Positions 53,704 to 64,000 of a stretch of 64,000 nucleotides of DNA are shown in pieces. The stretch lies in NCBI GenBank assembly GCA_030512335.1, contig JAULSU010000005.1, positions 1,550,001 through 1,614,000 on the forward strand, in the 5' to 3' direction. The notes below the pieces were generated by a model, which searched no databases, had not been told where the DNA came from, and saw nothing but the letters and a program-made list of their open reading frames with translations. Position numbers and translations under genes: made by a program. The stretch comes from Immersiella caudata. Taxonomy: Eukaryota; Ascomycota; Sordariomycetes; Sordariales; Lasiosphaeriaceae. Each line of letters opens with the position of its first letter. Positions within the stretch are counted from its first letter, which is position 1.

Positions 53704-56129
53704 CTAATCCTGGTCCCCCTTCCCCGTCGCCACCCTTAAAGTAATCCCCAACTCCTGATACTCTCTCTTCAGCCTCCTCAGATTCGTAGTAATCCTCACC
53801 TCCTTGTGTCTCTTAGACGTCCGTTTCCCCCTAATCCCTGACTTCTTCGTCTTCGTACTAAAAGCTGGCTCCTCAGTCTCCATCGAAATGTCCGCAGCGG
53901 TCTGATTGTTTTGGGAAACCGCCTGACTCCAGTCCATCCAGATGTTGTCCTTTTCGGGCTCGTTCCATTTGTGGATCCAAAACGTCACCTTCTTAATCTT
54001 CGTATGGGCGGCGAGCACAGGTGCGAGCTTTGAGAACGCCGCCATGACAGCGTTTTGAAGGGCAGAAAGACGCTTGACGCAGTCTTGATCGTCCTCAAAT
54101 CCCGGATGTGGTGTCAGCGTCTCAGCGTCGTCGTCAGTAGCGGGAATTGGAAGAAGTCGAGCTGGTTCTGAGTATTCGTGATACCAATCAACAATCCGTA
54201 ACGTCTCGAGCTGCCTCGGGAGTCCGAGTACAATGTCCTCCAATGTTTGGTGCTCGACGTAATCCCCAACGTTGTTGACTCTGATAAAACTCGCGCCGCC
54301 AAAGACCTTCCCCAATTTTCTGGTCGAGCCAAAGAGACCTTCCATGGGAATCGTCAACTCTTTTAAGAGCCCGAGGTTGCGGAGGTTACGGACTCTCCCC
54401 CAAGGACCATACAAGGTCCAGCTCACTTCTTCGGGGACCCTCAAGAGCAACCGCAACCGCTTTAAGCGGGAAAATGGTGTTCCCTCTCTCAGTAGCCGAT
54501 GCTGGAAAATTGTCCAGGGCCTGCCGAGAGGCTGCTCGTCGAAGTTACTGCTGGTGTATCGGAGCTCCAGGCTCTCGACATTCTTCATGGAGATGGCGTC
54601 TTCTTCGAACCGAGCAATCCCAGGTTCCCCAACGAAGGAGGCGAGTCCGAAGAAAAGGTGTTTGCTACGAACCGAAAGGCGAGCAGATCTCGTCTGTCGG
54701 AAAAGACTCAGCGTACGGGCAAGATCCTGTGCGGCGGCGAAGTCAAATTTTGAAGCCGCCTCATTTGGATTCGCGTGGTATGTCAGTGATTTCAGGTTGT
54801 CGATGTGGTCCTCCAGCTCGGCGCTGCCGTCTGCAATTTCTGGAATACTCTTCAGGCCATCCAAGTAGCTGAGGAGGTTCACATGCTCAGCAGCTGAAAG
54901 CCCATGAATCCCAGCAGGTTTGAGAAGATCAAAGAGCTGCTCGAATTTGAACCCAGAACGTGCCAGAACCCGGGCGTGATGTACTGCATCCGCAATTGGA
55001 ACAACGTCCAGATGAACAAAGCTTGGGCCTCGCTCCTCACTGCTTGTCTCAACCGTGATGTCTTGTAGGAAAGCCGGTGGCCAGCGCCCACCTGCCCAAC
55101 CTTGTTCCTTCGATCCATGGAAAGAGGGGGTGAGAGAGTTCCAACCAACGAAGGTGAATGGATTCTCCTCGTCCAGAAACCAACTCCATGTAGTCGGACG
55201 TGGGCTTTCCCGCGATGGCGTTGGGAAGATGATGCAAAGTCCCTCTAGTCTATATGACCGAGACAAGAGGATGAAAAGATTCCGCCAGGCCCTCGAATGT
55301 TGGGCAAAATATACATTTTTGAACGCTGGGTGGTTGAGAGGTAATGCTTGGACAGTAGAGTCTTGGGTGAAGTCGATGGCGCAGTTGAGATGCCGAATTT
55401 GTCTGGCTAACGAAGGATCCCGGCGTGTTTGGAGATGCAGTCGTATCAAGCTAGGTCTTCGAGAAAGGAAAATGTTCCGATACAAAAGAGGTCTCGCGAT
55501 GGAGTGGAGACGCTTGTTGACATGTAGAAGGTTGCGAATATTGGCACGGTCGCTGAAGAAGCTTTGCCAAGCGTTGCTTGATTTGCGATCTCGTAGGGAT
55601 GTCTTGGCCTGAAGCCCGATCTGAACCGGCTCTGGGGCGATATATTCTGCAATTTGGGCTAGTATCTCATTTGGAAGGGACAGCAGCGTCGGCGCGAGGC
55701 GCAAACACTGGAGGTGAATGGCCAAGTCTGCAATGTCTTCAATGTCTGCAATGTTGGAACCCAAATCTGACCGACGCAGTGCATGTGTAGACGACCATTG
55801 GGAATAGGTACGAAAATAATAGCTTCGGCGCTTCTTGATCGGAAACTCTCCACGATCCCACCGAAGGAGTGGGTACTGCCCGTGATCCCAATCGTTGATA
55901 GCTTCGTGTTCCCCATCGTCGGCGATTTTACGTTTCTTCGGGCGGTAATCGGGTGGGGGATGGCTCGATGCGATGTCGTCAACTCGCTTGGCGCCAGTCC
56001 GAAAGATCTCGACCTGTTGCTGTAAACGACATGTCAGCGAGCGTCAAACCCGGGAAGAAATAGACCAGACCGCGAGCCTGAACGAAAAGAATGTAGATAG
56101 CTTACCCGGTACCATTCCGACGCCTCCAT
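53704..56129 (-). CDS. F-box-like protein (copy 4), intact member of the family
   Basis: Exon 1 is 56106-56129 (MEASEWYR), an 86-nt intron spans 56020-56105 (GTAAGC, branch GCTGAC, acceptor CAG), and exon 2 is 53704-56019, together 779 residues. The frame is open far upstream of the F-box, so a start at the F-box edge would be wrong. An N-terminal part of about 120 residues has a basic stretch (PKKRKIADDG). The F-box (LLSLPNEILAQIAEYIAPEPV) follows at about 120-145, then a leucine-rich helical region (LLYRNIFLSRRPSLIRL, YLDGLKSIPEIADGS, ELTIPMEGLFGSTRKL), and a C-terminal TFWIHKWNEPEKD motif before a lysine-rich linker. It likely acts in an SCF ubiquitin ligase; the target is unknown. It is the reference for reading the three other copies in this window. 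Confidence 0.82.
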
Positions 56130-57906
56130 GGCGTCTAATCGATCGTCCTGCGATTCTGCAGGATGCCAAGGGATGGATGGAGTTGCGCCTCTGCGGGTAA
56201 TGGCTCGGGGTGTCGCTTTCGTTTGCCCTAGACGGAGGGATGCAGCATTGTTAGCAACAATGAGGTCGCAACCGTTCCAAGGTCGTCAAAGAGCTGAAGT
56301 GAATTGGCAACAACTAGATATGCCGGCGTTGGGCAGACAAAGCGCATGTGTTGCCAGCGAGCTGGTACCCGAAGCTTACAAGCGGCCCAAATTCGCGATT
56401 TTGGTTGGTTGGTTGCCTGTGGGGAGATCTGATGTGTTCTCACGGCATGCGTCCAAGATCCACGCTAGCGGGATCCCCAGCTGGCCGAATAACGTGGCAG
56501 CAGCGATGGCGTCCGTTGTTGAGCGCTGAAATTAGCGAATGAGAGTCAACATTTGCGTGGGGGGGCCAGCAGAACAGCCTGTGCCAAGCTTGATGTGCAG
56601 CAACTGCAACAGAAGGTGACGAAGACCGACGGTGGCAACGGCAAGAGTGACCCATTTTCTGGATTGATAGTTTCGATTCGGCCGTACAGCGGAGTGCGAG
56701 TACGAGCAAGTCCCCGCCGTGTGACTGCTCGGGCGTTGTCAAAATCTTGTGGCTTGATAAAATTCAATGGTTTGGAGGTTGTCGTGGCCTGGAATGCGGG
56801 ATGTAGATCGACTTTTGCGGGGTTTAACTTGGGAGGCGCCGGCCGCCTCAAATGGTATCCCGACACCCGACCACCTCGAAGTCGCCTGAACGAAGTCACC
56901 ACCGAAGAAGGCAGGTTAGATGCACAAGGTCTGACATTTGCTGATCGTTTTGCATGTCCATTTCGATATTTCCAGCACCAAGGCTGGGTGCGAAAAATCG
57001 AATCAAGTCATGCCGCAGGGAAATTGACGGTGATGACGTCCGAGTACGTTCAGCAGCGAAGCTGGCGAATGAGAAACGTCGGCACATGCGGCCTACTTGA
57101 CGACAAAGTGGGCGAGAACAACTCCATTCCAGTCAGACTTTGAGGCCAAACCGGGGCTATTGTCGCATGATTTGGGTTTGCAATACTAGGGAATTCTCTG
57201 CCCCTTTTTGTGTTCCGCTGGGTTGTCGTTGATTTGGTACGCCTCGTCAAACTGTGACACAACCCATTGTTTTTAACATCTTCCTCAACACGACTAGGCT
57301 TCTCGCAGCTTGGAACCGCTACGCTTCAAACGAGTAAAATGAACATTCGGCTCTCAACCTGAGGTTTCCTCGTGTTTCTGACCGTGCGGCCAGTTTCTCC
57401 TAAACGTGTCGAGAATGCTACGGCCATCTTGAGCCTTCAAGTTGCATCACTATCATCTTCATCAGCGCTCAATGTCGTCATGCTGGAGGTAATGCGAATA
57501 TTTGTGCACATTCCAAGATATCGCAAAAAAGACTTCGCAGCCCCGCTCTTCCCCGCCAGCCAGTAACAACACACTAGTGGTTTCACTTTACTCATCCCGA
57601 TGCTAGAACGGGTCGTAGTGCTGACAGGGGGCGGAGTTTGACTCTTCTATGCGGCGTCCGGCGAGTGACTCAGCCCGGGCCGCGCCCTTGATGCGACCTC
57701 CCATGCGCCACACTGCCCTCCGCCCTGGTAAAGGAATAAAACATCTCTTTCGGCCCTTGGCTCCTGCTCATGCCACTCAATTGATCAGACTGCTTTTTCC
57801 ATTCAGCGCCCAACCAGCGCGACAAGACGACGGCGTCAATCGACTACACTAGAACCCTTTGGGGCCAGACATCACCGCCAAACCAACATCAGGGCAGTCC
57901 AACACC
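56130..57906. other. 1.8-kb intergenic region
   Basis: A plus-strand frame of 197 codons (56553-57143) is open but has no family resemblance and weak coding character, so it is not called. The rest has only short frames. The part before 57907 should hold the promoter of the acidic hypothetical gene. Confidence 0.4.
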
Positions 57907-58896
57907 ATGCCCAAAGCCCGCACCAACACCCACGGCCACCCCACAGACCCCCCTCGCGTCCCCCGCTGGATGCGCCGCGACGCTCTCCCACCCCCCATCA
58001 CCGATCCCGAAAGCGTCTCCACCTACCCCGGCTACATCACCCGGGTGAACTTTGTCCACGGCTACATCATCCGCGCGCGCCTCGAAAACGGCTACTGGAC
58101 CTACCGCCCCGGCCGCATGGACCACCTCACGGAGCCTCCCAGACGTTGGAGGTCTACCTTTGGACTTGAGCGGAAGGACTTATCGCTTCCGCAGCGCAAG
58201 ATCTTTTTGAAGGAGAGGTCTTGGATGTATGCACCCGAAATGGATGGGGAAGAGAAGAAGGGAGAGAACGGGGAGGGCAAGATGAAGAGGAAGGAGAAGG
58301 CGAGGATGTTCAGGAGGGCGAAGAAGATTAAGGGGGAGAGTGTCCTCGTAGGATTGGATAGGCATGGGAATTTTCTATACAAGAAGGAAGAAGAGGAGCG
58401 GATAGCGGCGGCTGCCCTCGGACGGGAGGCGTTGCCAGAGGTGCGGGATGAACCGGTGGAGAACGGGGTGGAGCTTGCGAGGGAGAAAGTTCAGCTGCCT
58501 TCGGATGGGTGGAGAGGGGCCAGATTGGGGGTGGATCGAGGGGTTTCGGTAATTAGCAGAGAGGAGAAGGAGATGGAGGAGTTGAGGAGGGCAATTAGGG
58601 CTTCGGAGGAAGAGTTGGAGAGGGTGACGGAGGCACCGGCCTATTCGGTGAGGGTAGTCCCGTTGAGGAAGAAGGGGAAGAGGGGAATTGAGATGAAGGA
58701 CGTTGAAGAGGATGAGCCCATCGAAGAGACGCTGGTGGTGGAGGATGTTGAAGAGGGTTCTTGGGATGACTTGTTGGCGGAGTTGGAGGCCCAGGGGTGG
58801 GTGCCAGTTGATGAGGATGAGTTGGCGTCGATTGCCGAGTCTTGGATTTTGGCAGAGGATGGCGTCGATGATGATGATGAGGGTGGGGAGTGTTGA
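57907..58896 (+). CDS. Hypothetical fungal protein, charged with acidic C-terminus
   Basis: A 329-residue single-exon protein. The Met at 57907 (CACCATGCCC, MPKARTNTHGHPTD) is chosen; an in-frame Met 16 codons upstream is possible. Residues about 15-100 look like a compact conserved region (WMRRDALPPPITDPESVSTY, GYIIRARLENGYWTYRPGRM). The middle is Lys/Glu-rich, a likely helix or coiled coil (GKMKRKEKARMFRRAKKIKG, EEKEMEELRRAIRASEEELE). The end is strongly acidic (SWDDLLAELEAQGWVPVDED). I do not recognise the family. Third-position use is G-rich in the second half, like the GH43 gene. No neighbour gives a clue to function. Confidence 0.65.
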   Translation: MPKARTNTHGHPTDPPRVPRWMRRDALPPPITDPESVSTYPGYITRVNFVHGYIIRARLENGYWTYRPGRMDHLTEPPRRWRSTFGLERKDLSLPQRKIFLKERSWMYAPEMDGEEKKGENGEGKMKRKEKARMFRRAKKIKGESVLVGLDRHGNFLYKKEEEERIAAAALGREALPEVRDEPVENGVELAREKVQLPSDGWRGARLGVDRGVSVISREEKEMEELRRAIRASEEELERVTEAPAYSVRVVPLRKKGKRGIEMKDVEEDEPIEETLVVEDVEEGSWDDLLAELEAQGWVPVDEDELASIAESWILAEDGVDDDDEGGEC

Positions 58897-59472
58897 TTGG
58901 CTTGCCAAGCGCGTGTACATCCCCCGCGATGACAGATATCCTCTCCTGAAAGCGAAGTAAATCCGCCGTGTTCAGAGATTGATCTAGCTCAAAATATTTC
59001 TCCCATCATTGTTTTTTCGTGCACTGGAAGGCGCAGTTTCAGAAATGGTGACCAGGCCCAATGTGGAAGTGGGGTTGCAGAATCTGGCACCCAAAGGTCT
59101 GGATCTGCGTGCGAGGCTGCGAGATCTTTTCCATTCTTCAAGCAGCTCCATCTACAATTTCTCCAGACCAGAAACTCGTCGATTCTGTCAAGCGAGGAGA
59201 CATCGATTCTAGCAGTCTGCAGGTAAGTTTGCTCGCTCTGCCCCATTCCGGGACGTGCGTTGGCAGTTTGCGACGCCGTCAGCTAACCTCTCCCAGCGTG
59301 TCAGTAGCCCCTCTCATTGGGCAATTGTTCCTGCTGGCGTCTTTCCGAATTTTGACGCTCGGTGCACTGCATTCCTGCGGACAGAGCCTGCCGCGACACT
59401 TGCCCGAAGAGACGCGAGCGGAACTGTGCTCAGTTGCATCGTCACCTGCATGGACAGCTTCACAGTACCAAG
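58897..59472. other. Intergenic
   Basis: About 580 bp with short frames only; it includes the upstream region of the broken Ecm33-like gene. Nothing else is recognised. Confidence 0.45.
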
Positions 59473-60455
59473 ATGTGGAATTTGCTCACGCGGATGGTCG
59501 GCGTTGTCGTCGCTCTAGCGGTCTTGATTCCGTGTAAGTGACATGCTCCGCAATTCAACTGTCGCAGTTGCCCACAAAATCCCACCAGATCCCGCCCTCG
59601 CAGTCGATTGTAATGGGAACAGCGCGTTCACAAAAACAACCCAGCAGGATGCAGACAGTCTGCAAGACTACATCACGATCGGCCCGAACTCTACCACGGC
59701 AAAGGGATTCCAAGGCGACGTCAGATTCTCCCACGATGCGCATAGCTCGATCAACATCACTGGGTACGGCTTTATCAACGGAACCATGACCATAGAGAAC
59801 GCCCCGCTTTGGGAAGAGGTGCACATGGTCCGCGACCGAGACGACTAGGGCTTCGTTGACGAACACCCGGGCGGCCCTCAAGAGTGTGATGCTACGGAAC
59901 CTCTCCAGCCTCTAGAAGTCCTCCTACGAGTTCAGCCCATCGAACAACACTCTGCTCCTGCGCGAACCAGTACAACTGGGACCAGATCGTTATTGCAAAC
60001 AACCCGTAACTTCGCCTCAATTCGTCTGGACCGGTCTCAAACTCGACATGGTCGACGTCGCTAACTCCGGCGTTCTGCTGACCAACAAATGACACCAACG
60101 CCATGGTTTTCGATGGTAACTTTGACAACGACTTCTTGTAAGCCTCTTCATTCCCACCAACACCTCCTTTCTTCCACTGACAAAAGATATCTAGCCAGCC
60201 GTTATCAACTTGACAGGCGGAAACGACCACTCGAACGGTCCGCGTGTCTTGCAAAAGTTCATCGCCAAGTCCTCGCTTGGAGGCCAGCTCAACTGCTCAG
60301 GGCTCAACGAGCTTCGGAAGACGAGGGTCCTGCAGGGGGAGTATTCGTGTCAGGGAGCGACTGTGGTTGGTGAGAGTGGCGTTGCGAGGGCGTTTGTTCC
60401 CAGTCTCGCTCTGGTGGCGGTGTCTCTGATTGCGACGATGGGATTACTGGTTTGA
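59473..60455 (+). pseudogene. Broken GPI-anchored Ecm33/Sps2-like cell-wall protein gene
   Basis: Exon 1 (59473-59533) with a 55-nt intron (59534-59588) gives a good signal peptide, MWNLLTRMVGVVVALAVLIP then YPALA, followed by a receptor-L-like N-terminus (QQDADSLQDYITIGPNSTTA, INITGYGFINGTMTIENAPL) as in Ecm33 proteins. The frame then hits a stop at 59846-59848 while related text continues in another frame (ETTRASLTNTRAALKSVMLR, then TAG). Further frame changes occur before NDTNAMVFDGNFDNDF near 60100. The last exon (from about 60213) carries NCSGLNELRKTRVLQGEYSC and a hydrophobic GPI-type tail (FVPSLALVAVSLIATMGLLV) ending at 60455. The ends are family-like, the middle is damaged by at least two shifts and one stop. 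Unrecognised introns could explain part of this. Confidence 0.55.
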
Positions 60456-61140
60456 GGACAGGAGTTCGACGTGGCTTTGATGAAACTGAGATAGTGATGC
60501 CATAGGAGAAAATCATATAGTTCATTGCTGATGCTTCACCTAGGGGATATGAAGCGGAGTATATGCTGAATCGATTTTCCAAAGCGAAGAAATGATGTCT
60601 TGGCAGTGTCTCTTCGATACAATTTTCCCCCTCAAGTGTCGCGCGTTTGGCCGCGGACTCCAAAATAACTCAGATCAAACGTCAGCCAACGACTGCGTTC
60701 ACCAGGACCCGGGATGGGCGCACACCAAGGCCGAGAAAAGCACGCGTGCTCGGGCGATGCACATGGTGGGCTCGGGCTCAGGCCATAGGTAACTTTTCTA
60801 ACCAGCCAAAGTACAGAACTGGTGTACCCATGGCATAATTGCTAATGCAGGAAAGACCGTGTGCGACTGGTAAACGGAGATACTGGTTCAATCCCAGCCA
60901 CGCACATCAGTTCTATGTGGGTTTCGGGGGCAGTTTTTTTTCTTCTCCATTCCATTTTCACTTTTTTCTTCCAGGCTGCATGATTGGGACTGGTCCTGAT
61001 TCGACACTGTGGATAGACAGCACGTGATCGGTGTGATGGTGCGGCTGAGCCACCTCCTCATCTCCGACGGTGAGCCAATTCTCAGCTCGCCCCACGCTCG
61101 ACGAAGTATTCATTTTTGCGCCAGACGGGTCACAGGCAAC
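60456..61140. other. Intergenic, HET gene upstream region
   Basis: About 680 bp. A T-arm-like hairpin (CTGGTTCAATCCCAG, about 60890-60904) is present but no full tRNA can be folded around it. No gene is supported. Confidence 0.45.
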
Positions 61141-63635
61141 ATGCGCGCCTGGTTCAGGAAGAAAATTGACGGTCGCCAGGAAAGTCAGGCAGCAAATTCG
61201 AAGAGGAGAGAGCTCAAACGGCAGGCTGATGCGCAGCTGCGGTACTATCAGTCGTTGGCGGAGAAAGGAAGGTGCGAGCAATGTTTCGACGTTGACCCTC
61301 AGCAATGGTTCTCCCCACCTCAACCAGGGTCTGCTTCGGCGCAAAAAGTTTTCTCGTGGGACGCCGAAAAATGCTTTGCAAGTTGCGAGATCGGGTCTTT
61401 CATCCGTAATTCGACACCCGACGCCGTCACATTCCAGAGCTGGTAAGGGCAGTCCCGTCTATTTCACTGGGGAGAAGCGACAACTCACACAAGGACAGGC
61501 TGCTGGCAGCAAAGGTACCTGTCAATCGCCACAATTGGGTCTCAAGAGACCGCTGCGGCGCTCACGATGATTGTTTCCTCTGTGGGTCCTGGGTCGAGCG
61601 GGCCTGGTTCCCTGCGATTGACGGCAACTTGTTGGATCCCCTGAACTCAGGCCCTGTCACGGTCAAGACCATAGAATTGGGCGGCAGACGCATCCCGCAA
61701 TTTTCTGAAGAAGTCCAAGTCGACCTGCGGCAATTACGCTACTCTCATGCGCCGCAATGGATGAAAACGGTCGATGTGACGGTTGTCAATAACGGGGGCT
61801 GGAGCTCTGTCCGTCTCATGCACGCGACAAGCGAGGGAATCTCTGAGCCCGTACGACCAGGCGGAATACCGACGAAGTTTCAGCGCGTCCTAATCCCGAC
61901 TGGTGGCAAGGTTTCGGATCGAGCCCAAGGCAGGCAGCTTGATCGAAGATACGACCCTGAGATCGTGAAGCTCTGGCACAGGACATGTTCGGAAAAACAC
62001 TCAGCCCTATGCCACCGAGACGCAGGCGGCCGCACGCCATTCCCAGTCAGCTTGAAACTGATTGACGTTCACCGCTGGTGCATCGTCGTCCTCCCTGCAG
62101 GGGAGGAGCCCGAGTACGCTGCGCTTAGCTACGTCTGGGGTCCCAGCCAGCAACCAAGCCTGGCCACGGACACACTTCAGCTTTGGTCCGCCAAGGGTGC
62201 TCTGAGGGAGCATGTCAGTTTGCCGCAAACCATCCAGGACGCAATCCAGGTTACACAAGATATCGGCATGCGATTCTTATGGGTCGACGCTCTTTGCATC
62301 GTGCAAGACGCAGAGAGGGAAAAGGCGTTGCAAATAAGGCAAATGGACCGCATCTATTCCCGGGCCTCACTGACTCTCGCTGCAACTGCTGGATACTGTC
62401 GCATAGGCTTGCCCGGCGTCAGCGTGCCGTGGCGGCATACGCATCAGCCAGACGCTGAGGGTAACGGGAAGTATGAACCACACGAGACTCACCAGCTCAG
62501 CCAGTGCAAAGTGGGCAACACATCTCTCATGGAGATCATGGAAAACCCGGACGCTTGGCTACGAGACTCGATCTGGCGACAACGGGGATGGACCTTCCAG
62601 GAGGAGCTCTGCTCCAACAGGGTCGTTTACTTCCTGGAAAACAATCTCCTCTTTACTTGCGGCGAAGCAACCTGGCGAGCAGATGTGGCTCTGGAGCATC
62701 TCCCTTCAGCAGTAGCACCAGAGTATCAAGACGACCATCGTCAACGAATCCGCGGTCTGACGTGTCAGCCTGACTCGATGGATCGACAGGAACTCATCGG
62801 TCTGTTCCGGAAACTCGTTCACGGCTACATGCTGCGCACTCTCACTCGGGACGACGATATCGAGAATGCATTTTCTGGCGTCGCCAACGCTCTCTGTGGG
62901 TTGCTCGGTCCGCTTTATCACGGTATACCTGAGAGGATATTCGGCGAGGTGATTGAGGGATGCTGGTGCTGGGACCTCATACTGGACAGGCGACAAGGGT
63001 TCCCATCTTGGTCCTGGACTGGCTGGAGGAGAGCCTTGCTTCCCGAAACGGGCAAAGTGAAAGACCCCGAAATCGGAATATCTCCAGCGAGGGCGCAAAC
63101 CGCATCCGGTCCTCTTCTTAAATTCTTCCGTCTGTCTCGCTATGGAGCGACGCCTCAGCCTCTGTTCGACCGCACCGTCGTCAGCCACTCTGAAAACAGC
63201 TTTCTCAACGACCACTTCCGCCCTGATGCAGATGAGATCAACAAAGGTCTGAAGAAAGTGCTCGCGCAGGCACAACAAGCCCCGAAAAACAGTTCCACAG
63301 ACTACATCGCTTTCTTCACCAGTATCGCCTTTCTCTCCATCACTCCCCTGTCCCACTTTTGGGAGGCTCAGGCAACCTATTCCGTCCATAAGAAGGGGGC
63401 TAGCCAGAAGAGGCTGACGACTATCCGCTTGCCAAGCGACCCGTATCGCAGGCAGATCCAAGGGTCTCACGCATTCATCGTCACGTCCAGGGGCGAGAAA
63501 GGATTCCAGCTCATGATGGTCGAATTTGTGGATGGAATTGCCTACAAGATTAACGCTACCGCCCCCGGTGAGCCGGTGAAGGGGGAAGATTGGATAGGGG
63601 TCGGTGCCGCGAGAAGTTTGGTCATCATGGGCTGA
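61141..63635 (+). CDS. HET-domain protein, second copy
   Basis: Exons 61141-61442 and 61499-63635, with a 56-nt intron (GTAAGG to ACAG), give 812 residues. Splicing joins VTFQS to WLLAAKVPVNRHNWVSRDRC in an open frame, so the start lies well upstream of the second-exon block. The N-terminus has the cysteine motifs common before HET domains (GRCEQCFDVDP; RCGAHDDCFLCGSWVERAW). The HET domain reads YAALSYVWGPSQQPSLATDT, RFLWVDALCIVQDAEREKAL, RIYSRASLTLAATAG, and later RGWTFQEELCSNRVVYF. This class is the commonest HET layout in Pezizomycotina and differs from the copy at 49155, which has the ICINQ/AWLGQ type. A role in regulated cell death on non-self contact is inferred from the family. A longer N-terminus from an in-frame Met at 61009 is possible. 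Confidence 0.88.
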
Positions 63636-64000
63636 ATTGTCGGTGTCGAAGGTCCGTCCGTTTCTGTTCCAGACGGTCGATATGGCCGGGTAAAGAGACA
63701 GATGCGGAGTTTACCGAAGGATTGGCGAACTATCAGCAGCATATTTCACAGAAATCTCGCCTACCTGTTGATTATTTCCTGGTTACCATTTGGTTGGCGA
63801 AGGGAGCGACCCCGCTTAGGCATTCTTGTTCATATACCCCGACGCAAATTAAGCCCTACTTTCCACGTTCCCGGTAAAGTCGACGCGACCAGATGGTATC
63901 GCCTGCCTATAAATAGCCACAGGGCTGCGAAGATAACCGGACTATCTCCGACGAGCTGCACCGGGACAATTATGATTTCAACGTCACATATTGTATATCG
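63636..64000. other. 3' flank of the second HET gene
   Basis: 365 bp to the window edge with no supported gene; a 3' UTR is expected in the first part. Confidence 0.5.

Noticed and set aside
56553..57143. 197-codon plus-strand frame
   Set aside because: No family resemblance, odd composition and no supporting start or splice context.
60820..60906. tRNA-like segment with TGGCATAATTGCTAATGC and CTGGTTCAATCCCAG
   Set aside because: The T-arm and an A-box-like stretch are present, but the acceptor stem and anticodon arm do not form; kept only as a possible tRNA pseudogene.

Overview
This window is nuclear DNA of a filamentous ascomycete, most likely a Sordariomycete. The reasons are short introns (about 48-105 nt, with GTAAGT-type donors and CTAAC/CTGAC branch sites), HET-domain genes, an OTT_1508-like deaminase, fungal F-box-like genes, a GH43 glycosidase and a small cysteine-rich secreted protein. 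The species cannot be named from the sequence alone. All product names rest on motif recognition; no database search was possible.

Left part (about 0.5-25 kb), mostly conserved housekeeping genes: an LRR plus kinase-like gene of bacterial type (583-2004, -), TAF8 of TFIID (2573-3699, +), RACK1/Cpc2 (4206-5597, +) with a U24-type C/D snoRNA in its fourth intron, the very large GCN1 (6195-14415, -), a DHX29-like DEAH helicase (15154-19750, +), a secreted GH43 glycosidase (20412-22049, +) and a secreted SMP-30/gluconolactonase-like protein (23770-25262, -). RACK1, Gcn1 and the DHX29-like helicase all act on ribosomes, so this is a run of translation-control genes.

Middle part (about 26-36 kb), decaying accessory DNA: a two-stop pseudogene and three members of one F-box-like family, of which two are clearly broken and one is nearly intact with an in-frame TAG just before its F-box start. 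An intact fourth paralogue lies at 53704-56129. Short tandem repeats follow at 36.0-36.5 kb.

Right part (about 36.8-63.6 kb), accessory genes of self/non-self or host-interaction type: an OTT_1508-like deaminase (36830-38866), a 12-cysteine secreted protein (39137-39548), an LCM-type methyltransferase (40058-41023, -), a glutamyl-endopeptidase-like serine protease with a long C-terminal tail carrying three acidic-FFD motifs (43492-45702), an HNH_2-type protein with a 111-codon in-frame continuation after its TAG stop (47117-48577, -), two HET-domain proteins (49155-51398 and 61141-63635), the F-box paralogue, a hypothetical acidic protein and a broken Ecm33-like GPI protein. Deaminase, nuclease, protease and HET genes close together resemble a fungal counterpart of a defence island. 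That is an inference from gene content, not a demonstrated system.
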